This document shows positions 36,146 to 47,318 of a DNA stretch of 64,000 nt, one piece after another; within the stretch, counting starts at the first letter, position 1, and every line of letters begins with the position of its first letter. Location of the stretch: NCBI RefSeq assembly GCF_937616625.2, contig NC_065571.1:24378201-24442200 (forward strand). The letters run 5' to 3'. The translations under genes and the position numbers were made by a program. Under the pieces are notes generated by a model. That model was not told the origin of the DNA, searched no databases, and worked only from the letters and a program-made list of their open reading frames with translations. This DNA is from Mercurialis annua. Its lineage: Eukaryota; Streptophyta; Magnoliopsida; Malpighiales; Euphorbiaceae.

Positions 36146-39100
36146 TCACGGAAATAGAAAAGGATAGCGATTCCGCATATCCAACTCGGTCTCCCAAGTA
36201 CACTCCTCTACAGAATGATTGCGCCAGAGAACTTTAACCATCGGAATCTCCTTGTTCCGCAATTTACGCACTTGCGTATCAACAATCTCAACTGGCTGTT
36301 CCTCATAGGACAGCTCCTGGTCAATCTCAACACTCTGAGGCACAATCACGTGTGAAGGATCAGAAATGCACTTTCTCAACATAGAAACGTGAAACACCGG
36401 ATGTACTAACGACATGTCTGGCGGTAGAACCAGACGATAAGCCACAGCTCCAATCCTCTCCGAAATCTCATAAGGACCAATATACCTCGGTGCCAGCTTT
36501 CCCTTGACACCAAAACGAACCACGGCTTTCATAGGCGAAACCCGAAGAAATACAAAATCACCAACCTGGAACTCAATGTCCTTCCTCTTCGGATCAGCAT
36601 AACTCTTATGCCGACTAAAAGCAGTCTCTAACCTCCGTTTGATCAACGGTACCTTCTCCGAGGTAATCTGAATAATCTCAGCTCCCGAGAGTTTACGCTC
36701 TCCGACCTCCTCCCAACAGATAGGAGATCTACACTTGCGCCCGTACAAAGCCTCATACGGCGCCATCTCGATACTCGCGTGGTAACTGTTGTTATAAGAA
36801 AACTCAATCAACGGCAAATGAGTATCCCAGCTACCCTGAAAATCGAGAACACACATCCTGAGCATATCCTCCAACGTCTGAATGGTCCTCTCAGACTGAC
36901 CGTCAGTCTGAGGATGAAAAGCTGTACTGAAATCCAACCGAGAACCCAAGGATTCCTGTAATGCTTTCCAGAACCTCGAAGTAAACACAGAACCTCTGTC
37001 TGAAACAATAGAAACAGGTACACCACGCAAACTGACAATCCTGTCGATGTACAACTAAGCCAACCTCGAAGCAGAATACGAAACCTTAATTGGAAGGAAA
37101 TGAGCTGACTTGGTCATACGGTCAACTATAACCCAAATGGAATCGTACCCCTGCCGAGTACGTGGTAATCCAACCACAAAGTCCATAGCAATCCGTTCCC
37201 ACTTCCACTCTGGAATAGGTAGTGGTTGCAGATAGCCAAAAGGTCTCTGATGTTCCAGCTTCACCTTCTGGCAAGTCAGACACCTAGAAACATACTCAGC
37301 GACATCCTTCTTCATTCCGCTCCACCAGTACGTACCCTTAAGATCATGGTACATCTTAGTAGAACCCGGATGAACACTATAAGCAGACTTGTGCGCTTCC
37401 TCCAAGATCTGGTCCCTCAAACCATCTGAATCCGGAACACACAATCTCGAACCATGTCTCAGAACACCATCCACAAAAGTAAACTCAGAATTACTGTCTT
37501 GCTGAATCTCCTCAATAATCCGTTTCAACTGTGGATCCTCAGCTTGTAAAGCTTTGATCCGATCAATCAAAACAGGTTGCACTTGTAGCTGTGCTAACAA
37601 ACATCCAGCCTGAGAAATCTGCAAACCATAGCCCGAAGCTATCAAACTGTGCCACTCTCTCACCATGGGTCTACGCCCAATCTCAGAAATATGAGCCAAG
37701 CTGCCCGAAGACTTGCGACTCAACGCATCGGCTACCACATTAGCCTTACCAGGATGGTACTGAATAGTACAGTCGTAGTCTTTCAGCAACTCTAACCACC
37801 TCCTCTGTCTCAAGTTCAACTCTCTCTGATCAAAGATATATTTCAGACTCTTATGATCAGTGAAAATCTCACAAGTAGCACCATACAAATAATGCCTCCA
37901 GATTTTCAGCGCAAAAACCACAGCTGCCAACTCTAAATCATGCGTAGGGTAATTCACCTCATGCTTCTTCAACTGTCTGGAAGCATAGGCAATCACCTGT
38001 CCATGTTTCATCAGAACGCAACCCAACCCAATCCGAGACGCATCACAATACACTGTGAAACCATCAATGCCAGAAGGCAATGCCAACACCGGAGCTGTAG
38101 TCAAAATCTCCTTGAGCTTCTCAAAGCTCGCCTCGCACTTGTCAGTCCACTCAAACTTGACACCCTTCTGTGTCAGTTTAGTCAAAGGTGCAGATATTCT
38201 GGAGAAATCTTGCACGAACCGACGATAGTAACCAGCTAAACCCAGAAAACTTCTGATCTCGGTAACTGACCTTGGCCTTTGCCAATCCATGACCGCCTCA
38301 ATCTTCTTCGGATCAACCTTGATCCCATCTGTCGACACCACGTGTCCTAGAAAGGTAACCTGATCCAACCAGAACTCACATTTTGAGAACTTAGCGTACA
38401 ACTGATGCTCACGCAACGTCTGTAGTATAGTCCTCAAATGATAAGCATGCTCCTCCTCACTCCGAGAATAGATCAAAATGTCATCAATGAATACGATAAC
38501 AAACTGATCCAAAAACGGCTTGAACACTCTGTTCATCATATCCATAAACGCTGCTGGTGCGTTCGTCAGACCAAAGGACATAACCAGAAACTCAAAATGT
38601 CCATAACGAGTCCGAAAAGCAGTCTTAGGCACATCTGCATCACGGATCCGTAGCTGATGATACCCAGACCTCAAATCAATCTTGGAAAAACACTTCGCAC
38701 CCTGCAACTGGTCAAACAGATCATCGATGCGAGGAAGAGGATATCTGTTCTTGACAGTAGCCTTATTCAACTGTCTGTAGTCGATACACGGTCGAAAGGA
38801 ACCGTCTTTCTTCTTCACAAACAGAACTGGAGCACCCCACGGAGAAGTACTCGGTCTGATGAACCCGCTATCCAACAACTCTTGTAACTGGTCCTTCAAC
38901 TCCTTCAGCTCTGCAGGAGCCATCCGATACGGCGGTATCGAAATCGGAGCTGTACCAGAAACCACATCAATGCAAAACTCAATATCCCGATCAGGTGGTA
39001 ATCCAGGCAATTCCTCTGGAAACACATCAGTGAACTCATTCACTATCGGAACACTATGCATATCACCACTACTAGTCTCCAAATCACGAACCACAGCAAG

Positions 39101-41113
39101 AAAACCCTGGCAACCCTTGCCTAACATCCGCTTCGCCTTGATGGCGGAAATCAGATTCTTAGGTGTCTCTGCCTTTTCTCCCTGAAAGGAAAAAGGTAGA
39201 TCACCTGGAATCCTGAACTCGATTGACTTCCCTCGACAGTCAATAGAAGCATAATGACGGGACAACCAGTCCATCCCCAAGATAACATCAAAAGAAAGAA
39301 CGTCAAGTACAATCAAATCAGCACATAATTCTCTACCCTGAATAACCACTGGACACGAAGGATAAACAACGTCCACTACTACACCTTCAGACATAGGTGT
39401 AGACACAGCTAGAGGTTCACTCAAAACAGATGGTGCCATACCCAATTTCCCAGCAAAACATGTAGATACAAACGAATGGGTTGCACCCGCATCAAATAAC
39501 ACTAAAGCATCTATAAAAGAAATCGGAATGGTACCTTGCACCACAGCATTTGATGCACGCGCATCCTGAGGAGTAAGTGCGAACACTCTGGCCTGACCCT
39601 GCGGCTGCTGCTGCGAACTCTGTCCAGTACCATAACCGTTGGAACCTCTACCGCCGTTACCACGGCCACCAAAACCTCTGCCACCAGAACCACGGCCCCG
39701 CTGGCTACCAAAAGATGCTGCAGGTTGAGAGTACCCTACAGACTGTGTAAACGCAGGTCTCTGCTGCTGATAAGATGACTGCGCCACACTGGAGTTAGAC
39801 ATCTGCTGCCCAGATGTCGGACACTCCCTAGAAAAATGACCCGGCTGGCCACAAGTGAAACAACCTCCAGGAGCTAACTGGCACTGACCATAATGCCTAC
39901 GTCTGCAATTCTGGCAAAACGGAATGTTCGATCCACCACTGTACCCGCGTCCTGAACCACGGTTGCTCCCACCGCTACTGGAACTGTACGGAGCACTCCT
40001 GGCACTATGCCTCCCTTTGTTGTGAGTCCGTCGACTCCCCCTGTTGGCCTGAGAAGAGCCACTGTAGTAATTCCCACTACTATGCTGCACTGGGGCCTGT
40101 TGCCCCCCACTAGGAACGTCACTCTTTCCCTTCTGATTCTGGAAAGGGTCAGAGATCGTTCCAAACTGAACCATCGAATTCTCCATCCGTCGCGCACTAT
40201 CCACTAACCGGGCAAACTCCATGTTTGTCCCTATCAGCAAAGGAAGAAACTCCGAGCCTAAACCCCTAACATAACAGTCGTTCACTCGCTCTTGATCACC
40301 CTGAAGATCTGTAGCAAACCGCCTCAAACGTACAAACTCAGTAGTGTAGTCTGTCACTGATCTATCCCCCTTCTTCAAATTTAGCAGCTTTTCTCTGAAA
40401 CTCTCAGTAACAGAGAAGGGTAGATAGTAACCTCTGAACCTGACCACAAAATCAGCCCAAGACAAGGTATCCATAACTGGTCTGATGTTATCGCGATACC
40501 AGTCCTTAGCTGGACCCTTCAGCGACATCTCCACAAGCATCACTGATTGACGATCAGAAGCTTGAATCCTCTGACTGTTGTACTCAAATTCCTCCAAAAA
40601 GTCAAGAGCATCCCCAGTACTATCAAAAGAAGTCGGATTCAACTTCAGGTAGGTCATCACCAACTCTCTGTCTGTTGGAATATGACCGACACCAGCAAGT
40701 CCACCAATACCAGCTACAGCACCAACCTGAGGTTGCTGTTGCTGCGCTAACTGACCCAGTATATTACACTGATTCTGCAGTAGAGCCTGATTGTTCTGCA
40801 TCTCGACAACGCCAGCCAAGAAAGTAGTGAAGTCGAACGCTTGCATATTTGGTGCTTGTTGCACCTCTGGTGCCTGCTGCACATTCGGTGCCTGAACACC
40901 TGCTGCACCGCGTCCTCTAGCTCCACCTCTACCAGCACCAGCTCCTCTGCCTCTACCAGCACCTCTACCTCTGCCAGCACCTCCACCTCGACCACGTCCA
41001 GCATTAGCCTGAACTGGTGGTACGTTCTGATCAATTTCCATGGAAATCGCATCATCAGCCACAGCTTCTTGCTCTGCCGCAGCACGAGCACGAGTACGAA
41101 TAGCGTTGTTCAT
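36146..41113 (-). pseudogene. Chromovirus gag-pol polyprotein with a single amber stop in integrase
   Basis: ATG at 41113. A low-complexity arginine/glycine stretch (residues ~37-72) precedes the gag domain (~155-260). A CCHC knuckle [14 protein letters not shown] is at residues 418-431 (39862-39821), and protease FDAGATHSF starts near 540. Reverse transcriptase contains FIDD at 875-878 (38491-38480). RNase H with [10 protein letters not shown] follows, then the integrase HHCC finger. Frame 1 ends at TAG 37057-37055, after 1352 codons, next to SRLA. The same frame continues from 37054 without any shift: SDRGSVFTS and [14 protein letters not shown] carry the remaining integrase D and E. The last ~50 residues ([20 protein letters not shown] and a WE-rich end) look like a chromodomain. 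Stop TGA is at 36148-36146. The amber codon is one base from AAG. All other catalytic residues I could check are present. Confidence 0.93.
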
Positions 41114-41438
41114 ATCCTAAGGATTGAACAAGAACAATTTAAATAACACATAATTCATACCCAAGTATGAAACGAAACAATTAATAATTAGGATTTCCCG
41201 AAAAATCAACAGCAATAAAATACTCACCCAAGTGAAATAGAATTAACAATTAACAGCATCAAATCAACAAATAATGACTGACTCGACGCAATCCTATTGG
41301 TATAGGCAGAATGTTTTAAAATCAAAAGATGACGGTTTTAAAGACATGACAGAATCCTATATCCGCAGTAGTTCCTAAGACACAACATACTTAACAGAGT
41401 AAACACATAGCAAGCAATGGCCTTGGTTTGAAACCAAA
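41114..41438 (-). other. Chromovirus leader between primer site and gag
   Basis: About 325 bp of AT-rich untranslated leader. I see no upstream frame and no notable repeat. Confidence 0.7.
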
Positions 41439-41450
41439 GCTCTGATACCA
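41439..41450 (-). other. Chromovirus primer-binding site (initiator Met tRNA)
   Basis: The minus strand reads TGGTATCAGAGC, complementary to the 3' end of plant initiator methionine tRNA, four bases inside the 5' LTR boundary (41455). Confidence 0.92.
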
Positions 41451-42044
41451 AGTTTGTCACGACCCATTTTCATGAATCACGACCGGCGCTAGGGTATGGG
41501 TAATGTAGTACCGAAACCCGTAGCTAGCCTTTCATTTAACATATAAACACATAAACCTGCAGAAAACCAATGCTCGGGGGCAACCGAGACTTCAGCCTAA
41601 AACTAGCAGTTATAATATTCAACAGTTAATATAGCATGCTTATTCAATTCCGAGTCTAAAATAGATTCATTATAAATCAATGTAAATAATACAGCATGCC
41701 AGAGCAATATAACCAGTCGAACCAATTCGACAAAATAAATAATAATAATAAAGACGTCTAGTTACTACTGCGGTCTAAAAATAAAACGGTTTTACAGTTT
41801 ATCAAAAATAAATGGAACCTCCGAAGAAAATTAAATGCGGAGATCACCAGACTCTCTCAGATCATAACCCTGGGGAAAATTGGGAAAACAACGGGGTCAG
41901 ATATACTGAGATGAGTTTATACCACTATCTACATTTATTAAGTGGAAAACCTTTAAAACGTTTAAAACATTTAATAACGATATTACGGATAATAGTTGGA
42001 ACCCTAATCCACAATTCTAAATAAATATCACAATCCAATAGGTC

Positions 42045-42165
42045 TGATCCCGAGAGCTGAGCTACACCGAGTTACCACTGACCACACTTATACCAGAGTC
42101 CCGAGAGCTGAGCTACACCGAGTTACTCTACCTGGTCCCGAGAGCTATGCTCACACCGAGTTACC
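42045..42165. repeat. LTR minisatellite, second copy
   Basis: Same three irregular TCCCGAGAGCTGAGC units as at 33724-33844, at the constant 8321-bp LTR offset. Confidence 0.85.
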
Positions 42166-43522
42166 ACATTTCCATATATACCTTACCCAGATCAATACCG
42201 GTGCGCACGCAGTCCTAATGATGCCCATTAGGTAGCATGTTCCAACTAGAATGCCATAATATAAAAACAGTTCGAAATATACGTACAGTATATAATTAAT
42301 ATTAAAATAACAATTTACTTAATAAAGCGGTAAATAGTAAATATAAACTCACTGCTTGCTAATCCACGTGAATACCGGCAAGCAACTAATTCTGGTTCGC
42401 CTCTGAAGCACGAACAGTAGATGGGTCTAGACAAATAAAATAATTATTAAAATCAGATCCTAACTCTAAAGAGTACTAGACACCACATAGGACTAGCACA
42501 AATAACACGTCGGAATAAATAATCCAAGGCACACACAAATAATACCCATTAGGTAATAAAACCCAATTAATATAAGTCTATTGAGTTCCCGCTTAAAATC
42601 CAATTTATAAATATTATTTAATAACTTTAAATAATAAATAATTTCCAAATAGTGGGTTAGCCGAGTTATCACAAACTACCAAGCTAACCTCACTCTTCGG
42701 GCGACCCAAGTCTAACCCGATTCCAAACGTTTATCAAATATAAACCCAAGTTTATATTTATAAAATAAATTAACAAAATAATAATCCATTTTAAAAGCGG
42801 AACTCAATAACTTCAATATCAAGTAACCCAAGTTACGACCCAAAAACTTAATTAAATAAGCTATAAAAAGTTTAGGGACTAAATTGTACTTTAGCCAATT
42901 AGGGACTAAATTGTACTTTAGCCAAAATGATATCCGAAATCAAATTAATTGTTTTTGTTTATAATTAAAACCCAAAATAAAGTTACTAATCAAAAATCTA
43001 CTTAATAAGGTTATAAATAAGTTCAGGGGCTAAATTGTAATTTAGCCAACTTTTGACAAAACGACATCGAAAGCAAATATAACTACCCGAGTAATTATAT
43101 TAACTTAATTTATAGTTATCTATCATTTCCACTATTTAATTTCTACATAATATAAAAACCCAAGTTATTAGTTTAAAGTTTAACCTTAAGGATTAATTTG
43201 TTTTAAGTAAAAGACATGGGTGACTAAAGTGAGAATTCAACCATCTTCTCCAATTCAATTATCAAACACCCGCCACCCTTGTATTAGCACATCACCATTT
43301 TTAAGTTTCTGAAACTAAGTCCATTTATCAATTCTCATCAAAGCAAAGCAACCTAATAGCCATAAATCAATCCAAATCAACACAACACCATTGCTACACA
43401 CCCATAATCAATTAACAAGAAGAAACAAGCATCAACGTTAACTGCCGAACCCAACCCTTAACACGAAAATGGAAAACAGATTGGTAACTCCATGAAATCA
43501 TAAACTAACAATTAACTCATGA

Positions 43523-43531
43523 GATATATAA
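43523..43531 (-). promoter_or_regulatory. Putative TATA box of the chromovirus 5' LTR
   Basis: The minus strand reads TTATATATC. It lies about 475 bp downstream (coding sense) of the inverted-repeat cluster and about 820 bp from the LTR start. Conserved in the other LTR at 35202-35210. Motif-based only. Confidence 0.35.
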
Positions 43532-44005
43532 GCCAAACAATCAAATCCATGGCCAAAGGAAAGCAAAATGGTTCGGCAGAAACCACAAAACTAAAACAGG
43601 AAATATAAAGCTTTAAAACGGAAACCGTACGGCGATTGAAACGAGATCGATTACGTACCGTTTAGCAAAACCGAGATAGAGAAACGTGGGGAATTGAGTC
43701 TAGAACGTCTGAGATCAAACGGTTTTAATTTCGACCTAGAAACGAATGAGAACGACTCAATTAACTGAAAGTCGTTCAAGAGCAAAATCTGGAAATCAAA
43801 AGAATTAGAAAATTTACCGAACAGCGATCTTTGGAAGATGATAACAGCTTCGATATTCAGCGAAATAACAAGAGGAAAACGGCTAGGGTTTCAGTGATGA
43901 GTGGTGAAGATTTTCTGTTTAGAAGTCGGCCTGATATAACGAGAGGAAGTAGGTCGTCAACAGGTTGGAAGTGGGCCAGACGAAAGGGTCCACGGGAACA
44001 AAAGG

Positions 44006-44196
44006 TTCTCGAACGGGAATGGCCCTTCAGGCCTGATTCCCGTTCGAGAATGGCCTGGTCTCGAACGAGACCAGGCCTGCCAAAGGATTCTCGTTCGAGA
44101 ATCCTTGGATTCTCGAACGAGAATCAACGTTTTTCCTCAGGTCTCGATTGAGACCTGAGTCAAACGTTAGTGGTTCAACCACTACGGTTGAACCAC
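44006..44196. promoter_or_regulatory. Six consecutive inverted repeats in the chromovirus 5' LTR
   Basis: Perfect arms: TTCTCGAACGGGAAT 44006-44020 with 44036-44050; GGCCTGGTCTCG 44052-44063 with 44066-44077 (loop AA); GGATTCTCG 44085-44093 with 44096-44104 (loop TT); GATTCTCG 44108-44115 with 44118-44125 (loop AA); CTCAGGTCTC 44136-44145 with 44150-44159; GTGGTTCAACC 44170-44180 with 44186-44196. The first four share a TCTCGAACGAGA-like core that contains TTCnnGAA, the heat-shock-element module. In coding orientation the cluster lies 150-340 bp from the LTR start, in the upstream U3 part. The structure is seen directly; a regulatory role is inferred. Confidence 0.7.
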
Positions 44197-44347
44197 AAAC
44201 CAAAGAAGAAAATCTATTTTTTTTTTTAAATCGAACCAAAACGAATCGAACCACGAAAATCTACGAAACTTCAAATACCCCTCAAAACACATCCGGAACC
44301 ACGTCGGAAATTAACAAAATAAATTCAAAATTTTACGGGATATTACA

Positions 44348-44352
44348 GCATC
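44348..44352. other. Target-site duplication of the chromovirus, right copy (GCATC)
   Basis: GCATC immediately right of the LTR end TATTACA, matching 33129-33133. Confidence 0.92.
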
Positions 44353-44538
44353 CCTTTGAGCTCTAGTAGCAGCAGGAGCTGGTTCATCAGGGAGGGGTTG
44401 ATCAAGGATATATTCTTTTCTTTCTTGCCTAAGAACAATTCTTAGATTTCTGTACCAGTCCAGAAAGTTAGTGCCATTGAGCTTATCCTTCTCAAGGATT
44501 GATCGCACTGATAAAGTATGTGTAGTGTTTGTAGCCAT
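44348..44538 (-). pseudogene. Copia1 gag, N-terminal part
   Basis: ATG at 44538 (MATNTTHTLSVRSIL) begins the gag protein. The segment includes LNGTNFLDWYRNLRIVL, typical of the copia gag N-terminus, and is cut by the chromovirus after 63 codons. The frame continues at 33133 on the other side of the insertion, with the duplicated GCATC shared. An ATG 57 bases upstream is in frame but gives a hydrophobic stretch not expected for gag, so 44538 is preferred. Confidence 0.88.
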
Positions 44539-45263
44539 CTCTACAACAATAAATATACAAGTTGCATTTAATAAAAGGCACAATAAAATTCCCACAACAT
44601 ATATCCATAATTCATATAAAAACCCTTAATGATAATTTCAACAATTGAAAAATAATAGTGGGACAAGATCCATATTTCACCCGACTTCAAGTAAGCTTTG
44701 GCTTATCACTTTAAGTGTGGTTTATTTAGGTAGGTAACACTTTACCAATTACATCTCATGCAATTCTTGAACATAGAATATTAACATCACATGTAATCTT
44801 GATATTCTATCTTATACCCTAGGTTCAAAACTATTTTGATAACCTAGCTAAGTCTAACCAAATCAAACATATGGATATCACTTTTATCCAACTTATCTTA
44901 TTTAGATGACTTTATACATCATGCTTTGGCATAGCCTATACATAACAATCTAAGTCTTGATAAGTGTTATTACAATGGGAGGTATATTGAAGACTTAATA
45001 TTAAATAAGGGTTTGTTATTTATCCTATTTACTTATCCTATCTTATCACATATAAAATAATCATGCAAAGCATATAACCAATAAGATAAACATTAAAAAC
45101 ATATTATTTCACTATATTAAATCATATTTAACAATCACATAAATATGTTTTTCATGATAATTTAAATCATATTCAATAATTATCATTCAAAGTATTAAAA
45201 TAAAATACATGACAAAAACACGCCGGCTTAAAAGGATAACGGTCCTTAATGAGCTGTATCATC

Positions 45264-45352
45264 GGGGTCCAAGGGGCGCGGCCCCTTGGCGGGGTCCAAG
45301 GGGCCGCGCCCCTGGCGGGGCCCGGGGGCAGAGCCCCAGGCGGTGGTCCCGC
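45264..45352. repeat. GC-rich triple hairpin repeat in the copia1 leader
   Basis: Three diverged units start with GGGGTCC or GGGGCCC at 45264, 45291 and 45317 (27, 26 and 25 bp). Each contains an inverted repeat, for example AAGGGGC-GCG-GCCCCTT and AGGGGC-CGC-GCCCCT. It is strikingly GC-rich in an AT-rich setting. Similar GGGGCGCGGCCCC blocks are known in some plant retroelement leaders; origin here unknown. Confidence 0.85.
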
Positions 45353-45374
45353 TAGTCGGTTAGAATTAAACACA

Positions 45375-45725
45375 GTTTTATAAATTATGTTCATAACATA
45401 ATTAAACACAGTTTTACTAGTAGAATTAAAACAGTTTTACAAGCAGTTTATTAATCATATTCAAAACAGTTTACTAATCCTATTCAAAACACAATTACTA
45501 ATAGAATCAAAACAGTTTACTAATCCTATTCAAAACACAATTACTAAAAGAATCAAAACAGTTTCACAAACATTTTACTAATCCTATTCAAAACAGTATT
45601 ACTAATAGAATCAAAACAGTTTCACAAACAGTTTACTAATCTTTTTCAAAACAGAATTATTAATAGAATTAAAACCAGTTTCACAAACAGTTTACTAATC
45701 CTATTCAAAAACAGTTTTCCTAATC
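45375..45725. repeat. Tandem repeat in the copia1 leader, units 46-60 bp
   Basis: CTATTCAAAACA or a close form recurs at 45480, 45526, 45584, 45641 and 45701, each followed by a run like ATTACTAATAGAATCAAAAC and AGTTTACTAATC. Spacing varies from 46 to 60 bp because an AGTTTCACAAAC segment is present in some units only. Confidence 0.8.
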
Positions 45726-46028
45726 TGTTTCCCCCTTTTCTTATCAATTCGTATGAAAATTAATACTACGAAACCATTAATCAAATTAAAACGTAATATT
45801 AATTTAGAACAGTATATTCAAAGTTTTAATCACATTAAACTATTAATCAAATTAATTCTACATACTGTTTTTCATACAATTAATCACATAAACGTTTTGA
45901 TGTATAATTACAAAGAATTATAATTTCTTCAAAAACACTTTCGAAAAACAACCCCTTTTTCAAAACAGAACATACAATAAGCATATATCACATATATACT
46001 CAGAATCTAATTATTCAAATTACAAGCA

Positions 46029-46040
46029 GCTCTGATACCA
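46029..46040 (-). other. Copia1 primer-binding site (initiator Met tRNA)
   Basis: The minus strand reads TGGTATCAGAGC, one base inside the 5' LTR end at 46042. Confidence 0.92.
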
Positions 46041-46041
46041 C

Positions 46042-46435
46042 TGTTGGGTTTTCTAAGTTCATCACGCAGCAGAATTTCAAAAAATTTATCTAAAACCCAA
46101 ACCAAGATCCATGTAATTCGAATAAATAGATTCATAATAGAATTAATACTTACTTGTATGTCGAATTCAACAGAAATGTAGGAAGGAAGGAGGTGGTTCA
46201 CTATGGTGATACCTGGCCTCGGATTAGAAACGCCTCCAAAAGAATGCGTCCTCTACGAGTATCCACACGAACAGACCTTAGCCAAAACTAGTGCTTGTGT
46301 GCTAGCACTATTGATTCAAAAGCAATTTCGAATTTTAGTGATTTAGTGAATAATGAATTTTGTTATCCTCAAAACTATTCCTAAATGTGTATTTATAGTC
46401 ATACAACAACACTAGGGTTTCAGACAAATTCGAAC
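46042..46435 (-). repeat. Copia1 5' LTR, truncated to about 394 bp
   Basis: Matches the 3' LTR from 27804 to ~28196 with about 15 differences, then stops abruptly after ATTCGAA and continues as satellite. What remains is the coding-3' part of the LTR with the TATA box; the upstream U3 is missing. Confidence 0.9.
46390..46397 (-). promoter_or_regulatory. TATA box of the copia1 5' LTR
   Basis: The minus strand reads TATAAATA. It is kept in the LTR fragment at 47667-47674 but mutated to AATAAATA in the 3' LTR. Only ~38 bp of LTR lie upstream before satellite starts. Confidence 0.55.
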
Positions 46436-47318
46436 GTTTCCACTTTTTAGCGATTTAAGTTAAACGTTTAAAAATGTTACGAAACAAATCCAAACGTTTT
46501 CCTATTTTTGCGATATAAGCCAAACATTTTAAATGGTATGAAACAAATCCAAACATTTCACCTTTTTAGCGATTTAAGCCAAACGTTTACAAATGTTACG
46601 AAACAAATCCAAAGTTTCACCTTTTTAGTGATTTAAGGCAAAAGTTTACAAAGGTTATGAAACAAAACCAAATGTTTCACCTTTTTAGCGATTTAAGCCA
46701 AACGTTTACAAACAAAACCAAATGTTTCACCTTTTTAGCGATTTAAGCAAATAAGCTAAACGTTTACAAACATTACGAAAAAAATCCAAACGTTTCACCC
46801 TTTTAGCGATTTAAGAAAAACGTTACGAGACAAATCCTAACGTTTCACCTTTTTTGGGATTTAAGCCAAACGTTTACAAACGTTAAGAATTTATTTCGTA
46901 ACATTTTAAATGTTTGAAACATTATGAAACAAATCCAAACGTTTCACCTTTTTAGCGATATAAGCTAAACGTTTACAAACGCTATGAAACAAATCCAAGC
47001 GTTGCACCTTTTTAGCAATTTAAGCCGAACGCTTACAAGCGCTACGAAACAAAACCAAACCTTTCACCTTTTTAGGGATTTAAGCCAGCGTTTCACATTT
47101 TTAGTGATTTAAGCCAAGCGTTTACAAACATTACGGAACAAATCAAAACGTTTCACCTTTTTAGCTATTTTAGCCAAACGTTTAAGACGTTATGAAACAA
47201 ATCAAGACGTGTCACCCTTTTAGCAATTTAAACTAAACGTTTATAAAACCAAACGTTTCAAACGTTATGAAACAAATCCAAATGTCTCCCCTTTTTGCCG
47301 ATTTAAGCCAAACATTTA
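46436..47318 (+). repeat. 60-bp satellite, duplicate of the block left of copia1
   Basis: Collinear with about 26900-27803: the same odd monomers in the same order (TTTTAAATGGTATGAAAC, AAATCCAAAGTTTCACC, TAAGCCAGCGTTTCACATTT, AAATGTCTCCC) and the same end, where an LTR starts. Confidence 0.9.

Larger units (their letters stand above)
33134..44347 (-). mobile_element. Complete Ty3/gypsy chromovirus (Tekay/Del-like) nested in copia1 gag
   Basis: It is 11.2 kb with two LTRs (33134-36028 and 41455-44347), tRNA-iMet primer site, polypurine tract, one long polyprotein frame and a GCATC duplication. RT and RNase H precede integrase, as in Ty3/gypsy, and a chromodomain-like end follows integrase. 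This points to a chromovirus; the Tekay/Del assignment is from general resemblance and needs a phylogeny. LTRs differ at roughly 25 of 2893 sites by eye (~99.1% identity), so it is young but older than copia2. Only one inactivating stop was seen. It has the same orientation as its host element. Confidence 0.94.
41455..44347 (-). repeat. Chromovirus 5' LTR (2893 bp)
   Basis: Runs from TGTCACGACCC to GGGATATTACA, matching the 33134 copy with about 25 differences including a two-base length change. In coding orientation it drives the element. It contains the inverted-repeat cluster 44006-44196 and a TATA site at 43523-43531. Confidence 0.95.
44539..46028 (-). other. Copia1 long untranslated leader
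   Basis: About 1.5 kb between primer site and gag with no coding frame of note. It is AT-rich except for a GC-rich hairpin block (45264-45352) and holds a tandem array (45375-45725). Confidence 0.75.
27804..46435 (-). mobile_element. Copia1: Ty1/copia LTR retrotransposon hosting a nested chromovirus
   Basis: Minus-strand order from right to left: truncated 5' LTR (46042-46435), tRNA-iMet primer site, long leader, gag start (44538-44348), chromovirus insertion, rest of gag-pro-integrase-RT-RNase H (33133-29352), polypurine tract, full 3' LTR (27804-29337). Integrase before reverse transcriptase marks the copia order. The LTR opens TGTTAG and closes CCCAACA in coding direction. LTRs differ at about 15 of 393 comparable sites (by eye, ~3.8%), so this is the oldest dateable insertion. 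A Tork/Angela-like lineage is possible from the polypurine/LTR start, but was not tested. A target duplication cannot be read because the right LTR is truncated. Confidence 0.92.

Noticed and set aside
43831..44151. A 106-codon frame over the LTR inverted repeats
   Set aside because: It translates the hairpin cluster and is cut by a stop in the other LTR (TAAAC for TCAAC near 35637).
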